The notes beneath the pieces are model-generated. The model worked only from the letters and a program-made list of their open reading frames with translations, ran no database searches and was not told the DNA's origin. The position numbers and the translations under genes are program-made. Below, piece after piece: positions 57,135 to 64,000 of a stretch of DNA of 64,000 nt (position 1 is its first letter; every line of letters starts with the position of its first letter). The stretch is from JAWLHU01 sp041690255 (GTDB taxonomy: Bacteria > Bacillota > Sulfobacillia > Symbiobacteriales > Symbiobacteriaceae), in the NCBI GenBank assembly GCA_041690255.1, contig JAWLHU010000015.1, forward strand, positions 124,001-188,000, read 5' to 3'.

Positions 57135-59171
57135 CTACTCTCCTTTCCGCAACGGCAGGTAGAATCTGACCCTCGTACCCTTGCTCAGTTCGCTCTCCAA
57201 CTCAATCCGGCCGCCATGAAGCTCGACCAGTTTTTTCGACAGGGGGAGGCCGAGACCGGCGCCCTCAAAGCGGCGATGGTAGGTCGATTCCGCCTGCACG
57301 AACTCGTCGAAGACGGCCGCCTGGTCTTCCGGGCGGATACCAATGCCCGTGTCCTCCACCTCAACCACAGCCTCCTCCCCATCCTGCCGGAGCCGCATCC
57401 AGATCGTGCCGCCCGCTGGCGTGAACTTGATGGCGTTGGACAGCAGGTTAAAGAGGACCTCTCTGATCCGCATCGGGTCGGCCTGGATGGAGGGGATCTC
57501 CGGTGTGAGTTCTACCTGAAGGGAGAGACCGGCCGATGCTACCTGGTGGATCACCTTCGCCTGGACCGATTCAACCAACTCAGGGAGGAGGACCTCCTGC
57601 AGGTCCAGCACCATCCGCCCCTGCTCAATGCGGGAGAGGTCGAGAATGTCGCTGATCAGTTGGAGCAGGTGTCGGGCCGACGCGAGGATATGGCCCAGGT
57701 ATTCCTGCTGGCTTGGCGTGAGCGGTCCCACGAGTTGATCGGCCATCATTTCGGAGAAGCCGATCACCGAGTTGAGCGGGGTGCGGAGTTCATGGCTCAT
57801 GGTAGCCAGGAACTGGCTCTTCAGGACATTGGCTCGGCGCAGTTCCTGCACCGCCTGCTCCAGTTCCCGGGTCCGCTCCTCCACCTTTCGCTCTAACTGA
57901 GACTTGGCCTCCTGCAACTCCTCGGTCAGGCCCTGCAGTTCCATACGATCCCGCTCCACGCGCTCCAGGTAGCTTTGGGTCTCCTGGGTCAGATGGACCA
58001 GCGAATCCGCCAGCGTGCGGAAGGATTCGTAGAGTGTCAACATCTCATGGCTGTATACCGAGGGGTTTGCCTGCTTGATCTGTGCGGCGGCGTGTTGCAG
58101 TTCCTGCGTTTTGTGTGCGGCGGCCAGGCGGAGCACATCGCGCTCCAGTGAGATGATCGGCTCGGCCAGTCTCCGGGCGATCAGCCGGGCGGCGAGGATG
58201 CCGCCCAGGAGAGCGAACAGCGCACACATGAGGATCAGCACCTGCGTCGGCCTCCCGATCTGGGCGAAACCACTGGGCGGAAGGCCCAGACTGAGGGCCC
58301 CGACCACCTGGCCTGCTGAGTCCCGAATCGGGTCGGAGACAACATAGTGGCGCTCCCTGCCTACGGGTACCGTCCCGTAGTACCGCTCCCCTCGTCTCAC
58401 ACTACGCAGGAGCGCTTCGGACTGCTGTTCGCCCACGGGCAGACGGCCGGCGTTGGTCGTGATGTTGTCTGAGATACGGAGGCCCTCGACCGAAATGGAG
58501 AGGTACGAGCCATGCATGCGGTTCGAAGTGGCCATGGGAATGCTCTGGGTGTTATTGAGCAGGACGCCGGCCATAAGTACACCCTTCCGCCCATCTCCCA
58601 GGTTAATGGGCACGGCCACCACCTGGACGAGGCCCCGGTCGAGACACCCGTCGCTGGATGGGTCACACCCTGAGGGAACGTAGAGCCGGCTGAGTGCAGA
58701 CTCCATATGGGTGGCGGTCCAGTCTGCGGAGACCAGTTCGGTGCTGATCTGGGCGGCATTCTGTCGGATCGCTTCATCCACCATGTAAATAAAGGGCGCA
58801 GCCTGTCCGCCTTGTGAGGGGGTCGTATGGGCGATAACGCTGCGATCCTCGTCGACCAGGGCGGCAAAGTCAGTCTGGCCCAGGGAGAGCAGGTAGGGGC
58901 GTAGCTGTTCCGGACTGCCCAGTTCGGCCTCCCGCATGAAGGCGGGGAGAGAGGAGAGCGCCTGAATGGCGGCGGCCATCTGGCGTGGGCCTTCTTCATA
59001 CTCCTGCCAGGCCACCTGCATCGCATATGTCATGCGATCGCTCAGGTCTGCTTTGACCTGGCGGTTGGTCAGGAGGCCAAAGCCCGCGGTCAGAATCAGG
59101 GTCAGGGCCAGCAGGACGACCGCAATGGAGGAAAGGATGCGACGCTGAATGGAGGGGAGAGGGGTCTGCAT
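57135..59171 (-). CDS. Membrane sensor histidine kinase
   Basis: A 678-residue kinase. A transmembrane helix at about residues 13-35 precedes an extracytoplasmic sensor of about 260 residues (double-Cache-like, with a CDPSSDGC pair of cysteines). A second helix (about 305-330) follows, then a long coiled coil (ELQEAKSQLERKVEERTRELEQA). HisKA carries the phospho-His in FLATMSHELRTPLNS. The ATPase domain has the N box (LFNLLSNAIKFTP), G1 (VEDTGIGIRPED) and G2 (GAGLGLPLSKKL). I use the ATG at 59171 with AAGGA upstream; an ATG at 59192 is possible. Confidence 0.88.
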   Translation of the reverse strand: MQTPLPSIQRRILSSIAVVLLALTLILTAGFGLLTNRQVKADLSDRMTYAMQVAWQEYEEGPRQMAAAIQALSSLPAFMREAELGSPEQLRPYLLSLGQTDFAALVDEDRSVIAHTTPSQGGQAAPFIYMVDEAIRQNAAQISTELVSADWTATHMESALSRLYVPSGCDPSSDGCLDRGLVQVVAVPINLGDGRKGVLMAGVLLNNTQSIPMATSNRMHGSYLSISVEGLRISDNITTNAGRLPVGEQQSEALLRSVRRGERYYGTVPVGRERHYVVSDPIRDSAGQVVGALSLGLPPSGFAQIGRPTQVLILMCALFALLGGILAARLIARRLAEPIISLERDVLRLAAAHKTQELQHAAAQIKQANPSVYSHEMLTLYESFRTLADSLVHLTQETQSYLERVERDRMELQGLTEELQEAKSQLERKVEERTRELEQAVQELRRANVLKSQFLATMSHELRTPLNSVIGFSEMMADQLVGPLTPSQQEYLGHILASARHLLQLISDILDLSRIEQGRMVLDLQEVLLPELVESVQAKVIHQVASAGLSLQVELTPEIPSIQADPMRIREVLFNLLSNAIKFTPAGGTIWMRLRQDGEEAVVEVEDTGIGIRPEDQAAVFDEFVQAESTYHRRFEGAGLGLPLSKKLVELHGGRIELESELSKGTRVRFYLPLRKGE

Positions 59172-59188
59172 GTTGATCTGTCCTTGAT

Positions 59189-59887
59189 TCATCGCTGCCG
59201 CCAGCCGTCTTGCCCCGCGGGGGAGGTTGCGGGGAGGATCGACTCCCGCATGGCATAGAGAGCGGCCTCCGTGCGGTTTGCCAAGCCAAGCTTTTGCAGC
59301 AGATGAGTGATGTGGGTTTTGACTGTTGCCTCGCAAACGAAGAGTTTTAGTGCGATCTCTCGGTTAGAGAGGCCGGCGCCAATCAGGCCCAGGATCTCTC
59401 GCTCCCGTTGGGTGAGTGGGCTCTTCGAATGGTTCCCGAGGGGTAGTTCACGGGTCGCCACCGCCTTGTGGGGAGGTTCCGGCGGTGGGGTGGAGGGACC
59501 GATGAGCCGGAACAACTCCTGGACCAACTGGGCGGCTGGGGCTGCCCGTGGCGGCCCACTCCCGGCCAGGAAGAATCGGCAGGGGGACTCGTAGTCATCG
59601 GGTGCAATCCCCAGTGGGCTGACATAGCAGGAGCGGCCCCGCGGGCAGGGCAGCGGGGCTGGCCGGCGTGAGGAGCGAACGCGATCGATCGCCTCCCGCC
59701 GCATCCGCCAGCAGGTGGTGGAGTGGGTCGGATCGGCCGACCCGCACTCGGCAGGGAGGCCCGACGGAACGGTGAGTTCGGTGCAGTCCGAATCAAGCAC
59801 GACTAACGAAAGCTGGTGGTACTGAGAGAGTAGGTCCTGTACCCGCTGTAGTTGGGCAAGCCACAGCATCTCCCGCTCTGTCGTCAC
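59189..59887 (-). CDS. LuxR-type regulator with Cys-rich PocR-like N-terminal domain
   Basis: A 232-residue regulator. The C-terminal LuxR/GerE HTH is clear (LTQREREILGLIGAGLSNREIALKLFVCEATVKTHITHLLQKLGLANRTEAA). The N-terminal 120 residues contain scattered cysteines (PAECGSADPTHSTTCWRMR, PLPCPRGRSCYV, ESPCRFFLAG) in an order that recalls PocR-type sensory domains; these could bind a metal, a cluster or a ligand. It starts at GTG (59887) with AAGGGG upstream. First gene of the kinase/regulator operon, 17 bases upstream of the kinase. Confidence 0.83.
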   Translation of the reverse strand: MTTEREMLWLAQLQRVQDLLSQYHQLSLVVLDSDCTELTVPSGLPAECGSADPTHSTTCWRMRREAIDRVRSSRRPAPLPCPRGRSCYVSPLGIAPDDYESPCRFFLAGSGPPRAAPAAQLVQELFRLIGPSTPPPEPPHKAVATRELPLGNHSKSPLTQREREILGLIGAGLSNREIALKLFVCEATVKTHITHLLQKLGLANRTEAALYAMRESILPATSPAGQDGWRQR

Positions 59888-60001
59888 GTGAACCACCCCT
59901 TATTGTGAAGCATATCACAGGTATCGCGGGATGGTTGATCATCTCCACCAAAAGTATGAGAAATGAACGGAAAGGCATGGGAACTTCATACCAGTCGTAA
60001 T

Positions 60002-60034
60002 ACCCCCTGTCGATGTGGCAGGGGGTTCCTCTTT
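60002..60034 (+). terminator. Terminator-like hairpin in the hpdB leader
   Basis: ACCCCCTG pairs with CAGGGGGT around a 9-base loop, followed by TTCCTCTTT. No plus-strand gene lies upstream for 6 kb, so if functional it is an attenuator rather than a simple gene end. Confidence 0.5.
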
Positions 60035-60050
60035 GCTAGGCTGGTCATAG

Positions 60051-60074
60051 CCGAGGGCGGGTTGGCCGCCTCGG
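60051..60074 (+). promoter_or_regulatory. Second hairpin in the hpdB leader
   Basis: CCGAGGGCGG pairs with CCGCCTCGG (one bulge) around GTTGG. It lies between the terminator-like hairpin and the ribosome binding site of hpdB. Role unknown. Confidence 0.4.
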
Positions 60075-60110
60075 TAAGACTTGCCGGTATGAAGGGGGCA
60101 CACGAGCTCG

Positions 60111-62822
60111 ATGGCAAAGACACTGGCTGACATCCTGCAGGAAAAGGGCATTCAGCTCGAGCAGCGGTATGGCGGCGAACCACCCGCAGATCTTGTCGAC
60201 CGCGAGATCAAAAAGGAACCCACCCCACGTGCCAAGAAGCTTCGCGACCTGTACTACCAGACCTACTCCAGTGCCAACATGGAGTTCCCGTACTGGTACA
60301 CCCGTGTCTACGAGCAGAACCAGCATGAGATCCCGGTGGTCCGGCGGGCGATGTCCCTGAAGGCGGCCTTCTCCCACCTGACCCCCATGATCTTCCCGGG
60401 CGAGAAGCTGGTCATGGGAAAGACCTACAACTACCGTGGCTCCTTCCCCATGCCGTGGCTCTCTGAGGGCTACTTCATGGCCCGGGAGGACGAGTTCTAC
60501 CAGGAGGCCCTGAAGAAGGGCTCCACCTCGATTGACGAGCTGGTCAAGTGGGGCCAGGGCGGCGGTAACGTCACCAAGTCCTTCGGCAAGGTGGTCTCCA
60601 TTGCCGGTAAGTTCGGCATGCGCCAGGAAGAGGTTCCGGCCATGCTGAAGGTGGCCAACTGGTGGTATGGCAAGTCGGTCGAGGACATCTCCGCCCGGTA
60701 CGAGCGGATGGTCCCCGAGTACGACGTCAAGGAGAAGGTCATGCGGTCCTGCATCTGCATGTTCGACTCCGGCTTCACCCTGCCCCAGGGGCGTGAGGTG
60801 ATCAACTACTACTACCCGCTGCAGTACGGCTTCGACGGCCTGATCAAGATGTGTGAGGAGAAGAGCGCCGAGGTGGCCGGCGAGTCCGGTGGTGACGGCG
60901 TCCGGGGCATGGACCGGCTCTACTTCTACCAGGCCGCCAAGCTCGCCCTGGAGGGCGTGCAGAACTGGATCCTCAACTACGCCAAGGAGGCCCGCCGCCT
61001 GGTTGAGGTCACCGAGGAGCCCGTCCAGAAGAAGGAGTACCAGGAGATCGCCGAGGTGCTGGAGCACATCGCCCACAAGCCGCCTGAGACCTTCCGGCAG
61101 GCCCTCCAGCTCACCTACACGATCCACATCTCCGTCCTGAACGAGGACGCCATCTCCGGTATGTCCCCGGGCCGTGTGGGCCAGGTGCTCTTCCCCTACT
61201 TCGAGCAGGATATCGAGGCCGGCCGGATCACCGAGGACGAGGTGCTGGAGCTGCTGGAACTGCACCGGGTGAAGTTCACCTGCATTGACTGCTTCGCCTC
61301 CATGGGCGTGGTCGGTGGCGTGCTCTCGGGCAACACCTTCAACAATCTGTCGATGGGCGGCCTGCAGAAAGATGGCACTTCCGCTGCCAACCGGCTGGAG
61401 ATGCTGATCCTCGAAGCCGGCATTACCTGCGGCACTCCGCAGCCGACGCTGTCGATTCTCTACGACGAGAAGCTGCCGGAGGAGTTCCTCCTCAAGGCGA
61501 TCGAGTGCGTCAAGACCGGCACCGGCTACCCGGCGTTCATGAACAACCGGGGCGCCATGGAGTTCATGATGAGCCAGTACGGCGGCGAGGGCATGACCCT
61601 GGAAGAGGCCCGGGCCTGGGCCGTGGGCGGCTGCCTCGAGTCGTCGCCGGGGGCCTGGAAGCCGCTGACCCTGCGGGGAAAGACCTACTGGGTCCCCGGC
61701 GGCGCCGGCCAGCCCACCTCGGTGGGTGTCCACTTCATATCCCTGCCGAAGGTACTGGAGTGCGTGCTCTTCAACGGCAAGGACCTCCGCACCGGCCTGC
61801 AGGTCTACGCACCCCACAACCGGACCCTCGACAGCTATGAGGCGGTCTGGGAGACCTTCAAGGACTACTTCGCACAGACCGTCAACTCCCTGAACAAGTG
61901 CAACAACATCCAGCACGATATCTGGCGGAAGAATAACATGGCTGTCTTCCACAGCGTGACGAAGCCGGATACCCTCGACCGGGGCCACCATATCGGCGAC
62001 ATGGGTTACCGCTACAACGCCACCTTCAATGTGGAGTCCACCGGCACGGCAAACCTGATTAACTCCCTGGCGGCCATCAAGTTGCTGGTCTTCAAGGAGA
62101 AGAAGTACACCATCGACCAGATGATCGATGCGATCAAGAACAACTTCGGCTTTAAGACGGCCGAAGAGGTGGGCTCCTTCTCGCTGATCTCCCAGGAGAA
62201 GCGGGAGGGCGGCCAGGTCTACGACGACATCCATGGCGACTGCCTGATGGCGCCGAAGTACGGCAACGACATCCCGTTAGTCGACTCGATCCTGAAGGAG
62301 TGGGAGGAGTACTTCTGCGGCATGTGCCACAACTACCTGTCGCTCTACGGCAAGGAGCTGTACGCCTGCCAGATCTCCGTCTCCACCCACGCCCCGCAGG
62401 GCGCTGCTACGCTGGCAACGGCCGATGGGCGCCTGCAGGGCACCACCTTCGCCGATGCTTCCATGTCGCCCTACCCGGGCACCGACACCGAGGGCCCGTA
62501 CGCCCTGTTCAACTCCGCCACCGTCTGGGATCACTCTCTGTCCCAGAACTCGCAGCTGAACATGAAGGTTCACCCGACTGCTGTCACGGGGCTGGAGGGC
62601 GCCCGCAAGCTGCTCGATCTGACCCGGGCCTACATGCGCAAGGGCGGCTTCCATGTCCAGTACAACATCGTCGACTCCCGGGTGCTGCGTAGCGCTCAGG
62701 AGAACCCGGACGAGTACCGCGACCTCATGGTCCGTGTCGCCGGCTTCACCCAGTACTGGGTTGAGATTGGCAAGGCGATCCAGGATGAGGTTATCGCCCG
62801 CACAGAGTACGAAAGGGTGTGA
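60111..62822 (+). CDS. hpdB: 4-hydroxyphenylacetate decarboxylase, glycyl radical large subunit
   Basis: A 903-residue oxygen-sensitive glycyl radical enzyme, expected to decarboxylate 4-hydroxyphenylacetate to p-cresol. The thiyl-radical Cys508 and Glu510 lie in AVGGCLESS, the C-x-E pattern of hydroxyphenylacetate decarboxylase. The radical Gly878 lies in RVAGFTQYW near the C terminus. It starts at ATG with GAAGGGGG upstream and is followed five bases later by hpdC, whose product is specific to this enzyme class. The activating radical-SAM enzyme (hpdA) is not in the window. Other arylacetate decarboxylases are the main alternative. Confidence 0.9.
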   Translation: MAKTLADILQEKGIQLEQRYGGEPPADLVDREIKKEPTPRAKKLRDLYYQTYSSANMEFPYWYTRVYEQNQHEIPVVRRAMSLKAAFSHLTPMIFPGEKLVMGKTYNYRGSFPMPWLSEGYFMAREDEFYQEALKKGSTSIDELVKWGQGGGNVTKSFGKVVSIAGKFGMRQEEVPAMLKVANWWYGKSVEDISARYERMVPEYDVKEKVMRSCICMFDSGFTLPQGREVINYYYPLQYGFDGLIKMCEEKSAEVAGESGGDGVRGMDRLYFYQAAKLALEGVQNWILNYAKEARRLVEVTEEPVQKKEYQEIAEVLEHIAHKPPETFRQALQLTYTIHISVLNEDAISGMSPGRVGQVLFPYFEQDIEAGRITEDEVLELLELHRVKFTCIDCFASMGVVGGVLSGNTFNNLSMGGLQKDGTSAANRLEMLILEAGITCGTPQPTLSILYDEKLPEEFLLKAIECVKTGTGYPAFMNNRGAMEFMMSQYGGEGMTLEEARAWAVGGCLESSPGAWKPLTLRGKTYWVPGGAGQPTSVGVHFISLPKVLECVLFNGKDLRTGLQVYAPHNRTLDSYEAVWETFKDYFAQTVNSLNKCNNIQHDIWRKNNMAVFHSVTKPDTLDRGHHIGDMGYRYNATFNVESTGTANLINSLAAIKLLVFKEKKYTIDQMIDAIKNNFGFKTAEEVGSFSLISQEKREGGQVYDDIHGDCLMAPKYGNDIPLVDSILKEWEEYFCGMCHNYLSLYGKELYACQISVSTHAPQGAATLATADGRLQGTTFADASMSPYPGTDTEGPYALFNSATVWDHSLSQNSQLNMKVHPTAVTGLEGARKLLDLTRAYMRKGGFHVQYNIVDSRVLRSAQENPDEYRDLMVRVAGFTQYWVEIGKAIQDEVIARTEYERV

Positions 62823-62827
62823 GTTGA

Positions 62828-63085
62828 ATGGCGAACAAGCACAACGACTGCCGGAACTTCGTCACCGTGGACGTCTCTAAGGGGATCTGCCGGCGGACCG
62901 GCGAGATGATCGTGTTGGACAGCGACACGTGCGAGCACTTCAGCGAACTGCCCAAGTGCAAGAACTGCGCCGCCTTCGCCCGCAACGGGGCGGACGAGAT
63001 GGGCACCTGCCAGGCTGACAAGCGGCAGCCCTGGACCTATCCGGAGCTGATCGCGGTCACCTGCGGCATGTACTCGCACAAGTAG
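62828..63085 (+). CDS. hpdC: 4-hydroxyphenylacetate decarboxylase small iron-sulfur subunit
   Basis: An 85-residue partner of HpdB that binds two [4Fe-4S] clusters. The ligand pattern of the family is complete: His5, Cys8, Cys21 and Cys35 for one cluster, and Cys44, Cys47, Cys61 and Cys79 for the other. Segments HNDCRNFVTVDVSKGICRRTG and LPKCKNCAAF match known HpdC proteins. It is required for assembly and activity of the large subunit in characterised enzymes. Its presence distinguishes this system from single-subunit phenylacetate or indoleacetate decarboxylases. Confidence 0.93.
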   Translation: MANKHNDCRNFVTVDVSKGICRRTGEMIVLDSDTCEHFSELPKCKNCAAFARNGADEMGTCQADKRQPWTYPELIAVTCGMYSHK

Positions 63086-63122
63086 GAGGCCCCCTGGGGC
63101 CGAACAGCCCATGGGGTAGAGC

Positions 63123-63166
63123 AACCCCGCCGGGGCCGCCGCCTGGCGGCCCAGGTGGGGTTTTCT
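63123..63166 (+). terminator. Terminator after hpdBC
   Basis: A composite stem, AACCCC...GGGGCCGCC with GGCGGCCC...GGGGTT, ends in TTTTCT. It separates hpdBC from the MFS gene. Confidence 0.85.
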
Positions 63167-63204
63167 ATCCGGTCCGACTGCCAAGCTCAGGAGGAGAGGT
63201 AATC

Positions 63205-64000
63205 ATGGAGACTACGAACCTATCTGAACGAGATGTGAAGCGAACCGGCTACATGGTCGTGGCCGCTGCCTTCCTGGCGCTCTTCTGCCTGTTTGGCTAC
63301 CGATCCACCTTCTCCATCCTTCTCGGCCCCATGCGGGAGTCCACCGGCTGGACCACGGCGCAGACCTCACTGGGGTACTCATTAATGATGTCGGTCTACG
63401 CCGTCACCGCCTTCTTCAGCGGGGTGATCGTAGACCGCTGGGGCACCCGCCCGGCCTACCTGGTGGGTTCGGTCTTTGCAGCCCTGGGCTTCTACCTGAC
63501 CTCCCTGGTCGACGGCTACCTTGCCTACCTGGCGGTCTACTCGATCTTCGCCGGCATTGGCACCGGCATGCTCTGGATCTCCTCCACCGTCTCGGTGCGT
63601 AAGTGGTATGTGGGCAAGTCCTACGCCACCATGTGGGGCATTGCCTTCGCGGGCGCCCCGATCGCACAGGTACTCCTCAGCCAGGGGCTGAAGCAGGTCT
63701 TGACCACCACCGACTGGCGGGTGGCCATGCAGTACCTGGCGGTCGTGGTCTTCGTAGCCCTGGTGGCGGCTGGCATTTTGGCCCGGAAGCGGCCGGAGGA
63801 CTACGGGGCCAAGCCCTTCGGTCTCACCGCCGGCGCCGGTGCCAAGGAGGACCGGAACTGGACGCTCCAGGAGGCCTTCTCCACCTTCCCGATCTGGGGG
63901 GCGATCGTGGCCTTCCTCACCTCCATGCTGGCGGAGTTCCTGATCTGGAGCCAGATCGTCAGCTACTGGAAGACCGATCTGGGCTGGGATGCCGCGAAGG
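63205..64000 (+). CDS. MFS transporter (oxalate/formate antiporter-like), partial
   Basis: The first 265 residues of a major facilitator transporter, truncated by the window end. Six to seven transmembrane helices are visible. The loop between helices 2 and 3 carries a GVIVDRWGTRPAYLVG signature, and the LGPMREST...SLGYSLMMSVYAVTAFFSGV opening resembles the oxalate/formate antiporter and monocarboxylate groups. GGAGGAGAGG precedes the ATG at 63205. Beside hpdBC it could move 4-hydroxyphenylacetate or a related aromatic acid, but it sits behind a terminator. Confidence 0.8.
   Translation, partial: METTNLSERDVKRTGYMVVAAAFLALFCLFGYRSTFSILLGPMRESTGWTTAQTSLGYSLMMSVYAVTAFFSGVIVDRWGTRPAYLVGSVFAALGFYLTSLVDGYLAYLAVYSIFAGIGTGMLWISSTVSVRKWYVGKSYATMWGIAFAGAPIAQVLLSQGLKQVLTTTDWRVAMQYLAVVVFVALVAAGILARKRPEDYGAKPFGLTAGAGAKEDRNWTLQEAFSTFPIWGAIVAFLTSMLAEFLIWSQIVSYWKTDLGWDAAK

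Overview
The window is high-GC bacterial chromosome with a Bacillota (Firmicutes) gene set: a Bacillus-type succinate dehydrogenase (five-helix cytochrome b SdhC), a GlnR-type MerR regulator with canonical GlnR boxes, rpoN, SecG, a c-di-AMP (ydaO/yuaA) riboswitch, strong GGAGG ribosome binding sites and very many GTG and TTG starts. A Symbiobacteriales-like or other high-GC clostridial lineage fits best; this is inference from gene content. No rRNA, tRNA, CRISPR array, insertion sequence or prophage was seen.

Layout. 1-5.4 kb: a DUF4349 lipoprotein, an unknown gene and sdhCAB. 5.4-16 kb: a mosaic of single genes (beta-propeller, fatty-acid-hydroxylase-like, YIP1-like, DUF1028, SRPBCC, aldo/keto reductase, RodA, RRM protein, D-aminoacylase-like lipoprotein, MsrA, EVE). 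15-20.4 kb: a solitary DnaN paralogue, a phosphoesterase, an AraC regulator whose effector domain is duplicated as a free-standing neighbour, and a ferric-reductase-like membrane protein. 20.5-25.2 kb: phosphate uptake, with pstS separated from pstCAB by two unrelated genes. 25.2-27.3 kb: glnR-glnA with two perfect GlnR operators flanking the promoter. 27-31.4 kb: GNAT, HAD, rpoN (with a near-perfect sigma-54 promoter in front of it) and a LysR regulator.

31.8-40.8 kb holds lower glycolysis in two blocks, pgk-(unknown)-tpiA and gpmI-eno. Between them lie a thiamine-binding-like protein, a D-threonine-aldolase-like enzyme, a PilZ protein, and a CsoR-family repressor plus trxA that share one operator design. 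40.8-47.2 kb: a cupin, a three-subunit NAD-linked formate dehydrogenase and a lipoprotein. 47.2-49.3 kb: secG, an esterase, and a HydE/BioB-like protein that has lost its radical-SAM cysteines.

The most interesting unit is 49.37-54.05 kb. A c-di-AMP riboswitch with a downstream terminator precedes three translationally coupled genes: an opine-dehydrogenase-family enzyme, a B12-dependent mutase-like fusion protein, and an asparagine-synthetase-family amidotransferase. This looks like an uncharacterised small-molecule pathway, possibly for a compatible solute, under osmotic second-messenger control. After a 22-bp tandem repeat and an unknown gene comes a four-gene signalling operon (LuxR, histidine kinase, two response regulators, 55.8-59.9 kb). 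The right end carries a glycyl radical 4-hydroxyphenylacetate decarboxylase (hpdB, hpdC) and the start of an MFS transporter that runs off the window.
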